NCBI GenBank assembly: GCA_022113835.1
Contig: JAILWY010000025.1
Span: forward strand, 5,952,001-6,016,000
DNA length: 64,000 nt
Direction: 5' to 3'
DNA from: Atopsyche davidsoni
Taxonomy: Eukaryota > Arthropoda > Insecta > Trichoptera > Hydrobiosidae
Positions 22,346 through 34,222 of the stretch are shown here, in pieces. Position numbers and translations under genes: made by a program. The first letter of the stretch is position 1; every line of letters starts with the position of its first letter. The notes below the pieces were generated by a model. That model ran no database searches. It worked only from the letters and a program-made list of their open reading frames with translations, and was not told the origin of the DNA.

Positions 22346-23384
22346 GTAATCGATGTGTAAATTTGTTGAATCTGGTTATTTGGAAAGCATTATCCAGCGC
22401 ACTCGCGGCTGCGTTTCCTGCAATTTAAGAAGGGAAACTATTAAAAAATATATTATATATTTAATATTTTTTAACAGAAAAAACTCGATGAAACAATATT
22501 CATATTTTTGAGTAAAAGAATAAACGACGGGTAATTGTGTGGAATCTGCGTATTATCAGGAGCATCAGGAAAGTCGTTGCCTCACTATTTAATACCTTGT
22601 CATAAATTATGAACAAATCATATTAGCTTGATTCCAGTACATTTGGCACACCTAGAAAATATAAAGTTTTTTTTATTTAATATCTATAATAAATGCAAAC
22701 TGAACTTATCTTCAAAAAAATACGTACACTTGAGGCTACCTGCAAAAATTACAATGACGAACCATTAAATAAAACGGCTGTTCGTAAAATGAAGTAAAAA
22801 TTCAGGGCGTGTAGACACTTTAAAACTTTTTCTAATCTGTTTATTAAAATATAAAAAGCTTAAAAATTTCCCTATAAAAGCTTAGAGCAGTTTTTTTTAT
22901 CTTTGAATTAACAATGTTTGCTTCCACTATGGGTGAAAAATATTCGTATTCAAGTATTCAAGCTGCGCGTAGAAATAACTTGTAACCAATTACAACGAAT
23001 TGAATATTTTTAGTTTTAAAAATATGAAAATATATAATAAGGTAAAAGTGTAGTTTGTTTCAGAAACTACAGGACTGTTTCAGAAAAAAATATTTTTTGT
23101 AGTATTCGCTCATTAACTACCCAATTCAATCGCTAACAATTATTATCCTAGGTAGTTATAGATATATTAAAAAAATCGAGTGTAAACTACAATTACGTTC
23201 TGGTAGCAACAGAGAAACAATCATAATACATCAAATCCTATTAGCCACAAAATACCTTATTAAAAACAAGTCATTTTTCTTTCTTTTGGGTCTCCAGACA
23301 AACCAGCCGAGTCGCATCTATCATTGCCTGTCTACCTGTGTATAGGGCGTGAACCAACATTTATCCGTTGAAAACATATATCGC
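22346..23384. other. AT-rich intergenic stretch, nothing recognised
   Basis: Stop-rich in all frames. No repeat-family copy or RNA gene was detected. Confidence 0.5.
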
Positions 23385-23557
23385 TTAAGCCGCACACACA
23401 CGCTGCAACACAACCGACAACCGAGCAGTGATTAACAAATACCGCCTGCTTATTTTTAATACTTAAGTTTTTCAAAAAAAAAAAAAAAACAACACAAAAG
23501 TCGACGCTATTTGTGAATTCATTAACTGTTGTGTTGGAGCGAGTATAGGCAGCTTTA
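23385..23557. mobile_element. family A MITE, complete
   Basis: TTAAGCCGCACACACACGCT at the left and GAGTATAGGCAGCTTTA at the right are inverted; CAACACAACCGACAACCGAG and AACTGTTGTGTTGG form the subterminal pairs. The centre is a poly(A)-rich spacer. Confidence 0.75.
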
Positions 23558-24708
23558 TGGCCGTACCCAACAAAACTAACATTTAACATTTGTTGAAAAA
23601 CATAGTTTTTTGTTGATTTTAGCGTTAGTAATCAGTTTAGTAATCTACTATAATACTATGACTATTTATACTTTTCATTTAACTATGAAGTTTTAATGGT
23701 GGCCTGTCAACTGTAACAAGTTTTTTTTTTTTTTTTTTCTACTTTTCATTGCTAAAACGTATTCTAATAAAATCAATGATTTCAATGTAAAACACTCCTC
23801 TTAATAAGTTTATTATCTCTCTCGCTCTTAGTCACAGCCCTTAATATCCGCCTGGCAACAGAGTCCCACATCCTCGTCCAAAATGCATACCTATTATTAT
23901 AAAATTTCCAAAACGGTTGTTAATTATCAACCAAGATACATCTGTTTACTAATCATGCTCAGCTCGTGTATACAGCGGGCTCGAAAGTAGCAACCGTGAA
24001 AACAATACCAGGTGATTATTATAAATAAATTTAATAAATCCGACTTAGTAATCACGCACAGCACACACTTACAAGCGACGAAAAAATTAAAGAAATTAAA
24101 CTGCTGTATAGTTTAGTCTAAGTAAATATCGCAAAAAAAAGTATTTGTTAGTTACCATTCGAGGGCCTTTAAGGGGACATTACCACGGTCGTATATCACC
24201 AGTAAACAATAGATTCGACAAATTATCTCTCGCATCGCAATGCGAAGAATTTTTCGATTAATTTATTCCGAGAGCATCGAAACTTAAAGTATTTATTATA
24301 ATTGGTAGCATGGGCGATATGCTAATCGGGAGCCGTTCACAAAGCGTGGACATGAGCCATAAAACTTTAAATAAAACTCAACACTTGGACAATAAAAATA
24401 TGTCACGTGAACGCCGGTTTACAGGTGCGAGGGGCGGTGGAGGGGCGTGGCGACCAGGACAATGGCTTTATTGAAAATTAACCTTTGTGTTTATAATATA
24501 TTGTCCTGTAAAACGCAGAACAATCGAGGAGTGCTTTCAGGTATTAATTTGTTCGGCTCTGATCGGTTTTCGTATTGAATGGCGCGTGCACACGCGCTTT
24601 GTAATGAAGCATTGTATGTTGACGGTTTGAGCCAATCGAAGCTCATATTTACGCCATTAAATTTTTTAAAAAATACAGCGTCACTATTGGCAAGGTAAAA
24701 TGGCGCCA
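23558..24708. other. intergenic, possible conserved-looking patch at 24160-24600
   Basis: The patch has balanced composition with words such as GGAGCCGTTCAC and GTGCGAGGGGCGGTGG but no ORF I can name. The remainder is AT-rich. Confidence 0.35.
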
Positions 24709-24760
24709 GTGGCGTGCGGTCCATACAAGCAATACCTAATTCATTGCTTAAGAAAAAACT
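24709..24760 (+). mobile_element. family H fragment
   Basis: CCAGTGGCGTGCGGTCCATA followed by CAAGCAATACC and TTCATTGCTTA matches the end of the 61.3-62.4-kb TIR element (AGTGGCGTGCGGTGAG) and its AGCAAT inner words. Confidence 0.5.
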
Positions 24761-25040
24761 TATATTTAAATGGTTTTCAAGTACTAGTAAAAAGGTAACT
24801 CAGGTAAGGTATTGAATTGCCAAGTCTGCTTGATTAATTTATAAACCACCTCACGAAACTAATATTTATAATTATTTTGATAGATGTACGTATTTGGCTT
24901 AAATATAAAAAAATATACAATAAAATTTTTCTTGTCGAATTTATTCATTACTTTAGTACTTTCATAACAGTTGCGTCTTTTTTTTTTACAGTTTTACAGA
25001 AAAAAATAATATGATACTATATAGGTTGGTCTATATCATA

Positions 25041-25170
25041 GGCTCCCAAACTATTTTGTCCCGTCAACCCCTTGTCGAGTTTTCCTGTTTTTTGTAGACC
25101 CCTGCCTTGCTCATATTATTTTTTTACAAATTCATCAACTTCAAACATATTTTTGACATCTGATATACAT
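25041..25170 (+). mobile_element. family Z hAT-like repeat
   Basis: GGCTCCCAAACTATTTTGTC, CCGTCAACCCCTTGTCGAG and TTCATCAACTTCAAACATA are the inverse of 21554-21660, some 3.4 kb away. The CCCAAACT/CCCGTC layout recalls hAT ends. Confidence 0.6.
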
Positions 25171-25954
25171 GGTGCGCCATATTTTATATCGGTGTGTAAA
25201 CATTAAATAACTTTGACATTTATCAACCAATTGACTTGAGTAAACAAGTTTTGGAACGATAATTTAGTATAATTTTATCCATGCTTCACACAGAAACAAC
25301 GCGTCGAAATAGTTACGCTGAACATTGAAAATAGTCGTTCAGTTGTGTTAACTCAACGTGCATATCGTCTAAAATATACCGAATATACGATACCAAAGTG
25401 GTCATATTCGATATTGACCACTTTGGATACCTATGGTCTATGTCTATATATCTTATTCAACATATATCTATCCTGGACTAGAATATATCAGTTCGACTGT
25501 ACTCCCGAATATTAGCCACTGTCAAAAACTCCGCATCCATGTTAACGCAACATTTGTAAGCAACTCTAATATTTTTTAAATAATAATTATTAAAAATAAT
25601 ATTATTTATTATTTGGATACTACGCGGTGGCTGTATAGTGTTGATACAAGGCAGAGGCAGGACAGCGCTAAACGATGCCTCGCTCTGGGGGCGGGGCTGT
25701 GTTATATTCCCAAACTGTTTAACCTGTAAAGGATGAGGCACTGCCTAATGAGGCGACCTGCCTAAATTCATATTAAACCCCACAAAAAACACGATAAATT
25801 ACCACGGGGATCCGACCAATATAAAAATCATCACAGCACTAGAGCCTCTACGTTCTGAAAAATATACTCACAGTTAAATTTCTTATACACGTAGAGACAA
25901 CATATAACCGATTTAAACAAAGCAAAAGAAGACGATATTGGCCAGTTACCTTTC
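25171..25954. other. intergenic with a strong small hairpin at 25393-25426
   Basis: CCAAAGTGGTCA and TGACCACTTTGG form a 12-bp perfect stem around a 10-base AT loop. A GC-rich patch at 25620-25720 (GGGGGCGGGGCTGTG) has no recognised product. Confidence 0.5.
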
Positions 25955-26090
25955 GGTTTTCAGTTGTGTCGTAGCCTATATAGCTGTTTAAACCTAGATA
26001 CACATGCTGCGATATAACTGAAGACGAAACGATATCTGTAAAACCATAAAAATGCACGCAGAATAAAGAGACGCTATAGGCTAATAATCA
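25955..26090. mobile_element. family A MITE, two inward-facing partial copies
   Basis: CGGTTTTCAGTTGTGTCGTA with GCTGTTTA at 25955-25990 is a right end. TAGATACACATGCTGCGATA at 25995 onward is a left end, continuing to GACGCTATAGGCTAA. The adjacent opposite ends imply two abutting truncated copies. Confidence 0.6.
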
Positions 26091-26755
26091 TTAGTCAGCT
26101 TTAATTTCAGTCTTAAGCACCCTGTGTTTATAAAAAATACTCAATAAGAAAATATAATTTTATAATCTCGCCTGTAAAATTACTTGCTGAGTGTTGAGTG
26201 AGGTCAGGTGCAATTATATTACAATTGCTGCCAATCATAAGCCATGCATTAAGCTATCACGTTTACGTGACACCATTTTACATTTTTATTTATTATTTCA
26301 TGTTATTTGTGAATATGTGTAACCTTTGAGCGCTCCAAAAATTGTAACAAACAGTTGTATTTTGACAAAGTTGCTAAGTGACGAGTAAAAAGGCCTATAT
26401 GTGGTTTTTAACTGTTTCATACACCAAGACAAAAGTCACGAAACCTATTTAAAACGTTACACCCATAAAAAGGTGATCCTGTAGCATTTGAGTACTAGAG
26501 ATATCAGAATTTTCATATTCGTATCGATATTAAAAATATTTATTAATTTGAATGGATTTCTATTTATAAATATAGGCGTACGGTAGAAACAAAATAAAAA
26601 CCAGCAGTTTTGCTCACTGATTATAAATTAATTTAATAAATCAGAAAAATTTCTTATTATATAATAAATATCATCATTAATGTCACCACAGGCGTATTAT
26701 ATATCATTTGAGCAATAATTTATATTAAAAAGTTGTATAAAAACGCTCAAATATT
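26091..26755. other. AT-rich intergenic stretch, nothing recognised
   Basis: No ORF, RNA gene or repeat-family match seen. Confidence 0.5.
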
Positions 26756-26803
26756 TATTAATGCTTGAATATATTTTAGGGCAAGCAATTTTTCATTGCT
26801 TAT
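26756..26803 (-). mobile_element. family H inner fragment
   Basis: The minus strand reads AAGCAATGAAAAATTGCTTG then CCCTAAAATATATTCAA, matching 62277-62325 inside the TIR element. Confidence 0.45.
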
Positions 26804-26884
26804 ATGAACCACGCGCTACTGACGTCATTTTGCCATGCCAATAGTGATAATGCGACTTTTTCTTCTTTTAACTATCTACTAACA

Positions 26885-27845
26885 ATGTTTTACTACATGG
26901 CGACTACTAGCGCAACCGGCGCTGCAGCAGATACGCAACAATGTGTACCCGTCGCGGATCATGAGGTGTGCTTGGTGACATGTCACGTATGACTGGCGCG
27001 GATCTCTCAACTTACTCAGCGGCTACTAGCGCCACAGGGAACTTGGAGACAATGCGCGCCGCCGCACACCACATACCGGATCTATTCACGTATAAGTGAC
27101 TCGAATCTTTAAACTTACCACCGGCTACTAGCGCCACAGGCAGTCTAGGAGAAATGTGCACCGCCGTGGGTCATATACCAGATCGGAAGTGCGCTCAGTG
27201 ACTATGTGCGTATGAGTCTTGAATTTCTCAACCAGCGATGTTTTACTACACAGCGGCTACTAGCGCCACAGGCAGCCTGAGGACGATGCGCGCCGCCGCA
27301 GACCACATACCGGATCTGAGGTGCGCTCGGTGACTTTTCGCGTATGGGTGATTTGAATCTCTAAACGTATGATATTATACTACACAGCGGCTACTAGCGC
27401 CACAGGCAGTCTAGGGGCAATGTGCGCCGCCGTGGACCAGATTTGGAGTGCGCTCAGTGACTATTCGCGTATGAGTGACTCGAATCTCTCAACTTATAAT
27501 GTTCTACTACACAGCGGCTACTAGCGCCACAGGAAGCTTGGAGCCAATCCGCGCCCCCGAGGATTACATACCGGATCTGAGGTGCGCTCAGTGACTATTC
27601 TCATATATGTAGCTCAAATCTCTCAACTAGCGATGTTCTACTACACAGCGGCTACTAGCGCCACAGGGAGCTTGGAGACAATGCGCGCCGCCGCGAATCA
27701 CATACCGGATCTGAGGTGCGCTCAGTGACTATCCGCGTATGAGTGACTCGAATCTCAAAGCTAATGATGTTATACCACACAGCGGCTACTAGCGCCACAG
27801 GTAGCCAGGGGACAATGCGCGCCGCGGCGGACCACAGACCGTTGA
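26885..27845 (+). repeat. GC-rich minisatellite, about 8 units of ~130 bp
   Basis: The anchor CTACTAGCGCCACAGG recurs at 26904 (degenerate), 27023, 27125, 27257, 27391, 27518, 27652 and 27786, giving spacings of 119, 102, 132, 134, 127, 134 and 134. Each unit runs CAGCGGCTACTAGCGCCACA, then GCGCGCCGCCG, ACATACCGGATCTGAGGTGC, CTCAGTGACTATTCGCGTAT and GAGTGACTCGAATCTCT. The second and third units are shortened by internal deletions. GC content is far above the surroundings. No frame stays open across units, so it is not a coding repeat. Confidence 0.92.
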
Positions 27846-28065
27846 TATGCGCGGCGGTGCGGCGTACGCGATCTAAATGAATTAAACACCTCGCGGCGGA
27901 GCACCCGCGGAGTCTCCGGCCTGGCCGACTGGGGGGCGAGGTGTTTGGTATTTCTGTATCACCTGTACGTGACGCGGGGATCGGTAATTGGGCAGAGGTG
28001 GCGCCATCTTGCTTACTGGCCGCTGTAATGGCTGCCAGTGGCGTCCCTGACTTCAGCAAGTACAG
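27846..28065. other. GC-rich flank of the minisatellite
   Basis: Non-repetitive GC-rich sequence including CTCGCGGCGGAGCACCCGCG and GTGGCGCCATCTTGC. The minus strand is open for over 130 codons through here into the array, but the peptide is not recognisable and is better explained by base composition. Confidence 0.4.
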
Positions 28066-28127
28066 ACATTATGAAATTTTTAAAAAAATATTTGGCATTA
28101 GCTACGAACTTAAAATCCTTCTATTTT

Positions 28128-28210
28128 CCCTATAGAAAACCATAAACACTGCCTCAGAACGAGTATATACTAAGTGAAATAATCGCCAACCTCCTCTGAA
28201 GAAAAGCAAT
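28128..28210 (-). mobile_element. family R fragment
   Basis: Inverse of the 14.9-kb copy: AAACCATAAACACTG, GAGTATATACTAAGTGAAAT, AATCGCCAACCTCCTCTG. Confidence 0.65.
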
Positions 28211-29288
28211 TGATTAACTTTTATTCAACAATTTAACAACCAAAATCAGCTAGAGTGCATTATATTTTTATTCTGTCGCTATGTATAAGGTCATAAATTC
28301 AACGTATATTTTTAACAAATACCTTAAACGAAAAAAAATTATAACTTTTCAAGTTCTTCAAGCATTTACATGTAAATGGACGATAACCGATGTTGATTAT
28401 CATCGAAATAAAAAAATCACGCCGTTAAAATTTTCATTACGCATTATGTAACAATAAAAAATATTGATTATCATTTTATTTAAAATAAACCTAACAATAA
28501 AATATTGATAAACAAATATTATCAAAAAAGTTTCACGGTATGCAACCTTCCCTACTCCCCTGGGTTTTTTTTATTCATAGAGGATATGGAATATACGTGA
28601 GTATGGGTTTTATAGATGTCATGGGACTCTTATATCCCATATCCGTGAATGATTTTAATAAATGACGTGTGTTACAGTACCCTGGGACATTTTATTACCT
28701 GCGGCTGCATACATATGAATGTGCGCACACCACAATCCATAATTAAATATTGTTTCGCTAACAATGAACACGATTTGACGCATCTGGTATCTTCAATAAT
28801 AATATGAATTACTATAATAATCTATATCCCTATCAATTATGTTGGAATTTAAAAATCAACAATGTGATAGTATACAGACTTTTATAAAAAATAATAGACT
28901 AACTAGATTTTTTTTAAAGTTTCAGTCCTTTGATGTTTTGATTTGCAGTTGAGTTCCTGAAAATTGTTTCAGCACGCGAACCTATGCTTATAGACTAGTC
29001 AATCCAAAAAATGACATGATTTGAATTCAGCCTGAAATATGACACAGATTCTGTAGTAACCACCCATGAGTGTATTTTATCACCAAATAGAACCTCTGCT
29101 AGCTTTTATTATACGTTTACACCTGTCTAGAATCTTAATTATTGCGAATCTCTAATTTCACTGCTAAAGCTCATTGGACATGCCCGCGGCCTATGAAGAC
29201 TCCCGGCGGTCTCCTGTTGTGTGATTCGTGGATCTAAAACGTGATCACAGCACTGACAGCTGTGCGATTCTAATTTATTGAACAGTTA
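28211..29288. other. intergenic, nothing firm
   Basis: AT-rich. A balanced patch at 29175-29275 (GACATGCCCGCGGCC) has no recognised role. Confidence 0.45.
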
Positions 29289-29550
29289 CAGCTGGCTACA
29301 CACGCTGAGCCAAAACTGACAACCGAACGGAATCGGCCTTGCAAAGGAAAAACACACTAAAAAAAACAACAAAAATAAAATATTTACTCTCCAGCTGTCT
29401 GATATGTCGCATCATGTGTAGCCAGCTTGACTACACACTTTACGACATAACTGACAATTGAACGGTAATTTGTTAATTGAGTCCTCTTAACGTTCTGTGT
29501 TGTAAGCAAAACCATAAAAAAACCTATTAAAAATGCGGTCGTTCCTTATT
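29289..29550. mobile_element. family A MITE plus an abutting half copy
   Basis: 29289-29429 is complete: CAGCTGGCTACACACGCTGA and CGCATCATGTGTAGCCAGCT. A second left end starts at 29430 (GACTACACACTTTACGACAT, AACTGACAATTGAACGGTAA) and lacks its partner. Confidence 0.75.
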
Positions 29551-32337
29551 TTATTATCAAAAAGGCTGTATTGAAAGACAGAAGCTAAAATATAAAGATA
29601 TGTAATTTCATGAGTATTTTTAAGATAAAAAATGAATATATAAACAATATTGAATACTATCTCAATAATATAAGAAGCGTGCGTTTGCTAGATGTGCCTT
29701 AAAATCGGTTGATATATTCCATCTAAAAAAAAAAGCTTGTACAAATTTAAAAAGCGTCTAATATAAAGTCGATGATTACATAATTAATAGTAACAACCAG
29801 GTTTTAATTAGATATTATTTCAGTAATAACCTACTCCCAAAATCTCAATTAAAAACGGCCCGTTATAAACACCAATCATTTAACATCCTCAATTATAATC
29901 AAAATAAAAAAAAATACCCCGGCACATAAAAAGCGTACCCGGGCAATCGATGCGTGAGCACCAACAAATCGCCAGTTCCCATTACGTTCCCACCTTTTTA
30001 ACGAAAGCAATCAAGTACCTGGCTGGAGCCATCACCTGTGGGCAACCGAAGAAAGTCTGCCTTACGTCATAAATCCATGTTAAACACATCCCCAGGTAAA
30101 AACAACCAGCCTCTCCTAACCCTTGTCTCAGGCCTTGATGAAGGATTCAAGCCGTGTGCATTGATTCCAGCCTCAGGTGTGTGCCAAGATTTGTATTCTT
30201 TGCTGTCATAAAAAATATTTAAATACGCTTTTAATAAATATTTGTTTTATTATTACTGCATTTTTCATGAAAACATATTTTTTTGAGAATATCTAACCAC
30301 CCTAAAAATTGCCACTCACTCTTACTAATTAAAAATTTACCTTTAATCATTTGCTCATTTGTAATTTTTCTTATGAAACCTCACTTTGCTTGAAGACGTT
30401 AACCTAACATGTAAGCAAAACTACTTGTAATATTTGTTTGAATAAAATATTAATTGAGTCTTCATTGTTTGATTGTTCTAATTGTTTTATTTGTATATTT
30501 TTAAAATCGTTTTTTTACATGATTTTTGTTTTGTGTGTATGTTCCGTGAACTGAATCTTAAAACAAAGCAAGCAGTTGTATGCATTGAATGCTAAACAAT
30601 CCCGAAAAATTGAGATAAGATCTGAAAAACAAAGGAAAATGTCGTCTCACTTAACAAATGTATCCTCAAAGAAAGATATATTTGCAGATTTTTTAATGTA
30701 TTAACGACAGTCTGTACTTTAACGGCACCGGGACCGAAACGTAGAAACATCGATAAAAATTTGATGAAGCCTTCATCTCAAATTGCTTATCTTTAAAGGA
30801 GGTATTTCACTGAAGATGTGTTTATCCTGAGCCAGTGGTTTTTTTTTATATTCCTGTACTCTCGACTTGGATCCACGTAATATTTTTTCCTTCCATTTTT
30901 TCTGGACAATCAGCTGAAATGGACAGTATATTTATTTTTTTGAGACCTTACGCTTTTTGCCATCGTCAAGACTTGAACATCCTTTGGAAGCCTCTTTAAT
31001 TCGTGACGTGGTCAACCCTTGTATTTTATGGTTTCTCCTATAAAGCCACATTTAAAACGCCTTGCTTTCAAACCTCAACACCATAAAGACGACATAACAT
31101 CAAAGGAATCTCCAGCGAGTTTTCTAGTTAGTGTAAAAAATACATTTAAATAAAAATTTAACGTAGTTTGATTGTAAGTGTGCCAGCCCTGAGAGCCACC
31201 ACCCTTATTAAACGAAAGGTAAAGGTGTAGGTATAATGGGGCTCATAGAGTTGATGAGGTATAATAAAGGGTGTTTATTGAGTAGAGCCCTATAGCGTGT
31301 GTATCTTAAAAACATAAATAGTAGATACTTAACTGGCTGGAGAATAGAACCTTAGATAGACGCTCCCTTACAAATTAGCACGTGTTTTTCAAGCGGAAAC
31401 ATTTTAACACCTGTATTTTTTTATTAATTTTTATATACTCTTACGGGATATTATTAATAATTTATTGTTATTTTGAATAAGTGCGAATCGTTCAAATTCT
31501 TAATATATATCTTTAAGCAGTCTTATTGTATTTTATTTATATGTTAAACTAAAATTTGAGATATCAAATAAAGAAATTATAAAAGGTCAAAAAGTTAACG
31601 CTTAATGATTTTTATGTGATTAATAAAGATCGCATTATTCGAATAAATCGACTGATCTATATCATAGTAAGAATAAGATTTATTGATCATGTGCATAACT
31701 ATACTTCATTGTATCGGGCTTTAAATTTGTTTATGGATATAATGAAACGGATTCAGTTAATGCATTAACCGATCATTAAATAAATTATCTAGAATAACGC
31801 TTCAATGTTCAATGCATTTATAAGTTTTATTTTTGCCATTTGAAATTATAGTAGCCATCTTTTTTCAATATAAAATTTCCAATTCGGCAGACACTCTCGT
31901 CACACCCTGTGTCGATAATTCAGAATGTAACTCTCAACAGTAAATAAGCGTCCATTTTCCGCGTACCCTATAGACAAGTTGACCGTCAGAAACCTGCAAA
32001 TTGATTGCAGCCAAAACGAGCCGAGCGAGAATTAGCATAAGCGAGACAAGGACGCGGCGATCGGGCCTTCGCGTGTTAGACAGAGAGGTCCGACTAAATT
32101 ATAAACACCACCGACCGAAAAGAGCCCTTAACGACACCTAACCTGCTCCAATCGAAGTGACGATAAAATATTTACAACTCACACTTAACGCATTACCTTT
32201 GATTACGTCACATTTCTTAAGGTAATTGTCACCCGGCTTGTGTAAGTAATGCGTTATTAGGTGTTATGGCGCTTTTCATTTTAAAAATTTCAATTTTACA
32301 ACTATTCTTCGGGGATGTGAATGTGGCCTAGTAATAA
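29551..32337. other. long intergenic stretch with a possible coding relic and a balanced patch
   Basis: On the minus strand near 30930-31040 a short open stretch reads GLTTSRIKEASKGCSSLDDG then KKRKVSKK and stop; it loosely resembles GLGASRMRESC at 59.9 kb, so both may be relics of one element. 31895-32145 is more balanced (GACGCGGCGATCGGGCC, GAATTAGCATAAGC) and could be regulatory. The rest is AT-rich. Confidence 0.3.
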
Positions 32338-32550
32338 GAAATTCAATATTTTTGACAGAGAGTACTTGGTGGAATTCCATTTTAATATTTTTGAATAAAA
32401 TACTTGAGTGATTTTCCACATTTTTATTTTTATTAGCGACCGGTTTCGCCAACCTCTCACGTTGGCATTATCAAACGGAGTGAATGTTTTGATAATGCCA
32501 ACGTGAAAGGTTGGCGAAACCGGTCACTAATAAAAATAAAAATTTGGAAA
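32338..32550. mobile_element. family D pair in inverted orientation
   Basis: A fuller minus-strand copy occupies 32338-32475 (terminal TTTTTGACAGAGAGTACTTG, AAAATACTTGAGTGATTTTC, then the core). A plus-strand core with downstream A-rich sequence follows at 32487-32550. The two cores are separated by about 12 bases, making a large hairpin. Confidence 0.75.
32487..32525 (+). ncRNA. hammerhead-like motif, family D (U3-A8 variant)
   Basis: TTGATAA (32489-32495), one extra T, a perfect 6-bp stem II GCCAAC/GTTGGC with a 7-base loop, GAAAC (32516-32520), a CG loop, and GTC (32523-32525). The layout equals family C, with C3 to T and G8 to A changed together so that the 3-8 pair is kept. Stem I is weak here. 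The inverted partner core is at 32438-32475, and a third at 42508-42543. Confidence 0.4.
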
Positions 32551-34144
32551 ACGGCCTAATAATACTCATTTATATTGAAGATGGCGGTGATAACGGGGCC
32601 GAAACCTGCAAATATTGTTTTCTTTAAGAATGATACAAACTCATTTTATAAAACACTCTGCATTTAAACATGAAATATGAATACCCAAACGCTTAAGTAA
32701 TTACGATAATTTTTTATCTGTGAGCGCTTTCGCCTTTCGTCAGTAGCGTGCAATGCGTTTTTTGCGCTATTTTAAAGAAACGTATATCTCGAAGGTTTTT
32801 TTTTAACAAAAAAATAATTTAATCTCCTGGCCATGTGGGTTTTTGTATTTGTTGTTCATAACCTTATTGTTGTAGAGGATCTGGTATTTGTTCACCTGAA
32901 GAGAGATCTTTTGCCCGGGACCCAGGTGAGACCTCGCCAGCGAGACTATCAGAGTGGGTGTTAAAATAACTAATCGACAAAACAGCCTGCGATCCATTCT
33001 GAATAAGAGATTTAAACATCGACGTATCAAATTACGGACCAAAATTATTTAAATAAAAAAAACGAGTTTGGTGATCGCCCGTCACGGCCGCTTGAATAAT
33101 ATTGGGAATCAAATACATTTATTAAGTTAATATATGCTAAATAACACTTTTAAATGGTCCTGGTGGATCACATCCTTTATGTTTAGTTTGAAGAGCTGAA
33201 ACACTGAAACTATCAAGTATCTGTTGCGCATTAGCTGTCAGTGGGCATCAAACATCTCGAAAAACGTACATCGACAATACAACAACCTCAAAACTACATA
33301 GCTACTTTTTTTACAACCTTTACAACAAATAAGTTATTCTTACCATATAAACACCATCAAAATAATATTAATATCATTCATTGTTTACATGCATCAATAA
33401 TTCTCAAAGTGGATAGATTTTTTCGTTGTTGTTATGTCATTAATTATTTATTATTTCCGATTGTTATTTTTTAGCTCTTTCAAGCACAATTCTAGGAAAG
33501 CCAACACTATACAGAAAAAATATATCTTCTTTTTTTACTAAAAAATAATCTAAAAATTGAACCTTTAACTGCTTTTTATATTATGTAATTATTTTAAAAA
33601 CAAACAAAAATGTGTTTATATTCACTATTTTTTAAAATCACAAAATATTTATAAAATTCTTTATAAGTAGTTATTGTTATATGATTAAGGAGTTTGCTTT
33701 GCGTTATATTTTTGAATTATCCGACGTTTTCACGAATAAAGAAAAATCCCTGAAAATGATCAAAATACAGGAAAAACAAATCGCAGCCCAACACCCAAAA
33801 AAAAAATTATCTCAATTCAACTATGATAAGCTTCACTAATAGTATTATTAATAATAAATATTGCTTTTTTTTTTTAATAATCAGCCACTCGCCGCCACTG
33901 TGAAATCACAAAAAAACTCGATGACGTGTTACAAAAACAAACCCGTAATTTCGCCTCATAAGTTCACAACAAATATTTTTCCAACAAAGCGCCCTGGGCA
34001 GACCTCGCCCAGCCAGGCTAAGGAGAGGCCTCCTTCCCACACCAACGCGCATTCTTCGGGTTCCGTTTTCCTGGGTGTTGAGCCGCCTCAACTCGACATT
34101 TCACACTGAGAAATTTTAAATAAAAGTATCAATTATGAGCTGAA
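32551..34144. other. intergenic with GC patches
   Basis: 32577-32590 carries GAAGATGGCGGTGA (Pho/YY1-type). 32885-32960 has CGGGACCCAG|GTGAGA, a good donor word with no matching exon. 33985-34085 is GC-rich and ends in GTTTTCCTGGGTGTTGAGCC, a single family P arm. Confidence 0.35.
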
Positions 34145-34222
34145 TTGGTTTCTTGGATGTCGATCTGCTTGAAATTTTCAGTCTGACTTTCAGTCAAACT
34201 GCTGAAATTCAATCAAGCTTAA
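34145..34222. mobile_element. family P palindromic fragment
   Basis: TTGGTTTCTTGGATGTCGAT, CTGCTTGAAATTTTCAG and the inverse CTGAAATTCAATCAAGC form a hairpin with a family P arm at one end only. Confidence 0.45.

Noticed and set aside
26885..27845. CRISPR array
   Set aside because: The units are ~130 bp and repeated throughout, with no unique spacers, in an insect genome.
27655..28059. Minus-strand open frame of 134 codons over the minisatellite edge
   Set aside because: It overlaps tandem units and GC-rich flank; the frame does not persist through the other units and the peptide resembles no family.
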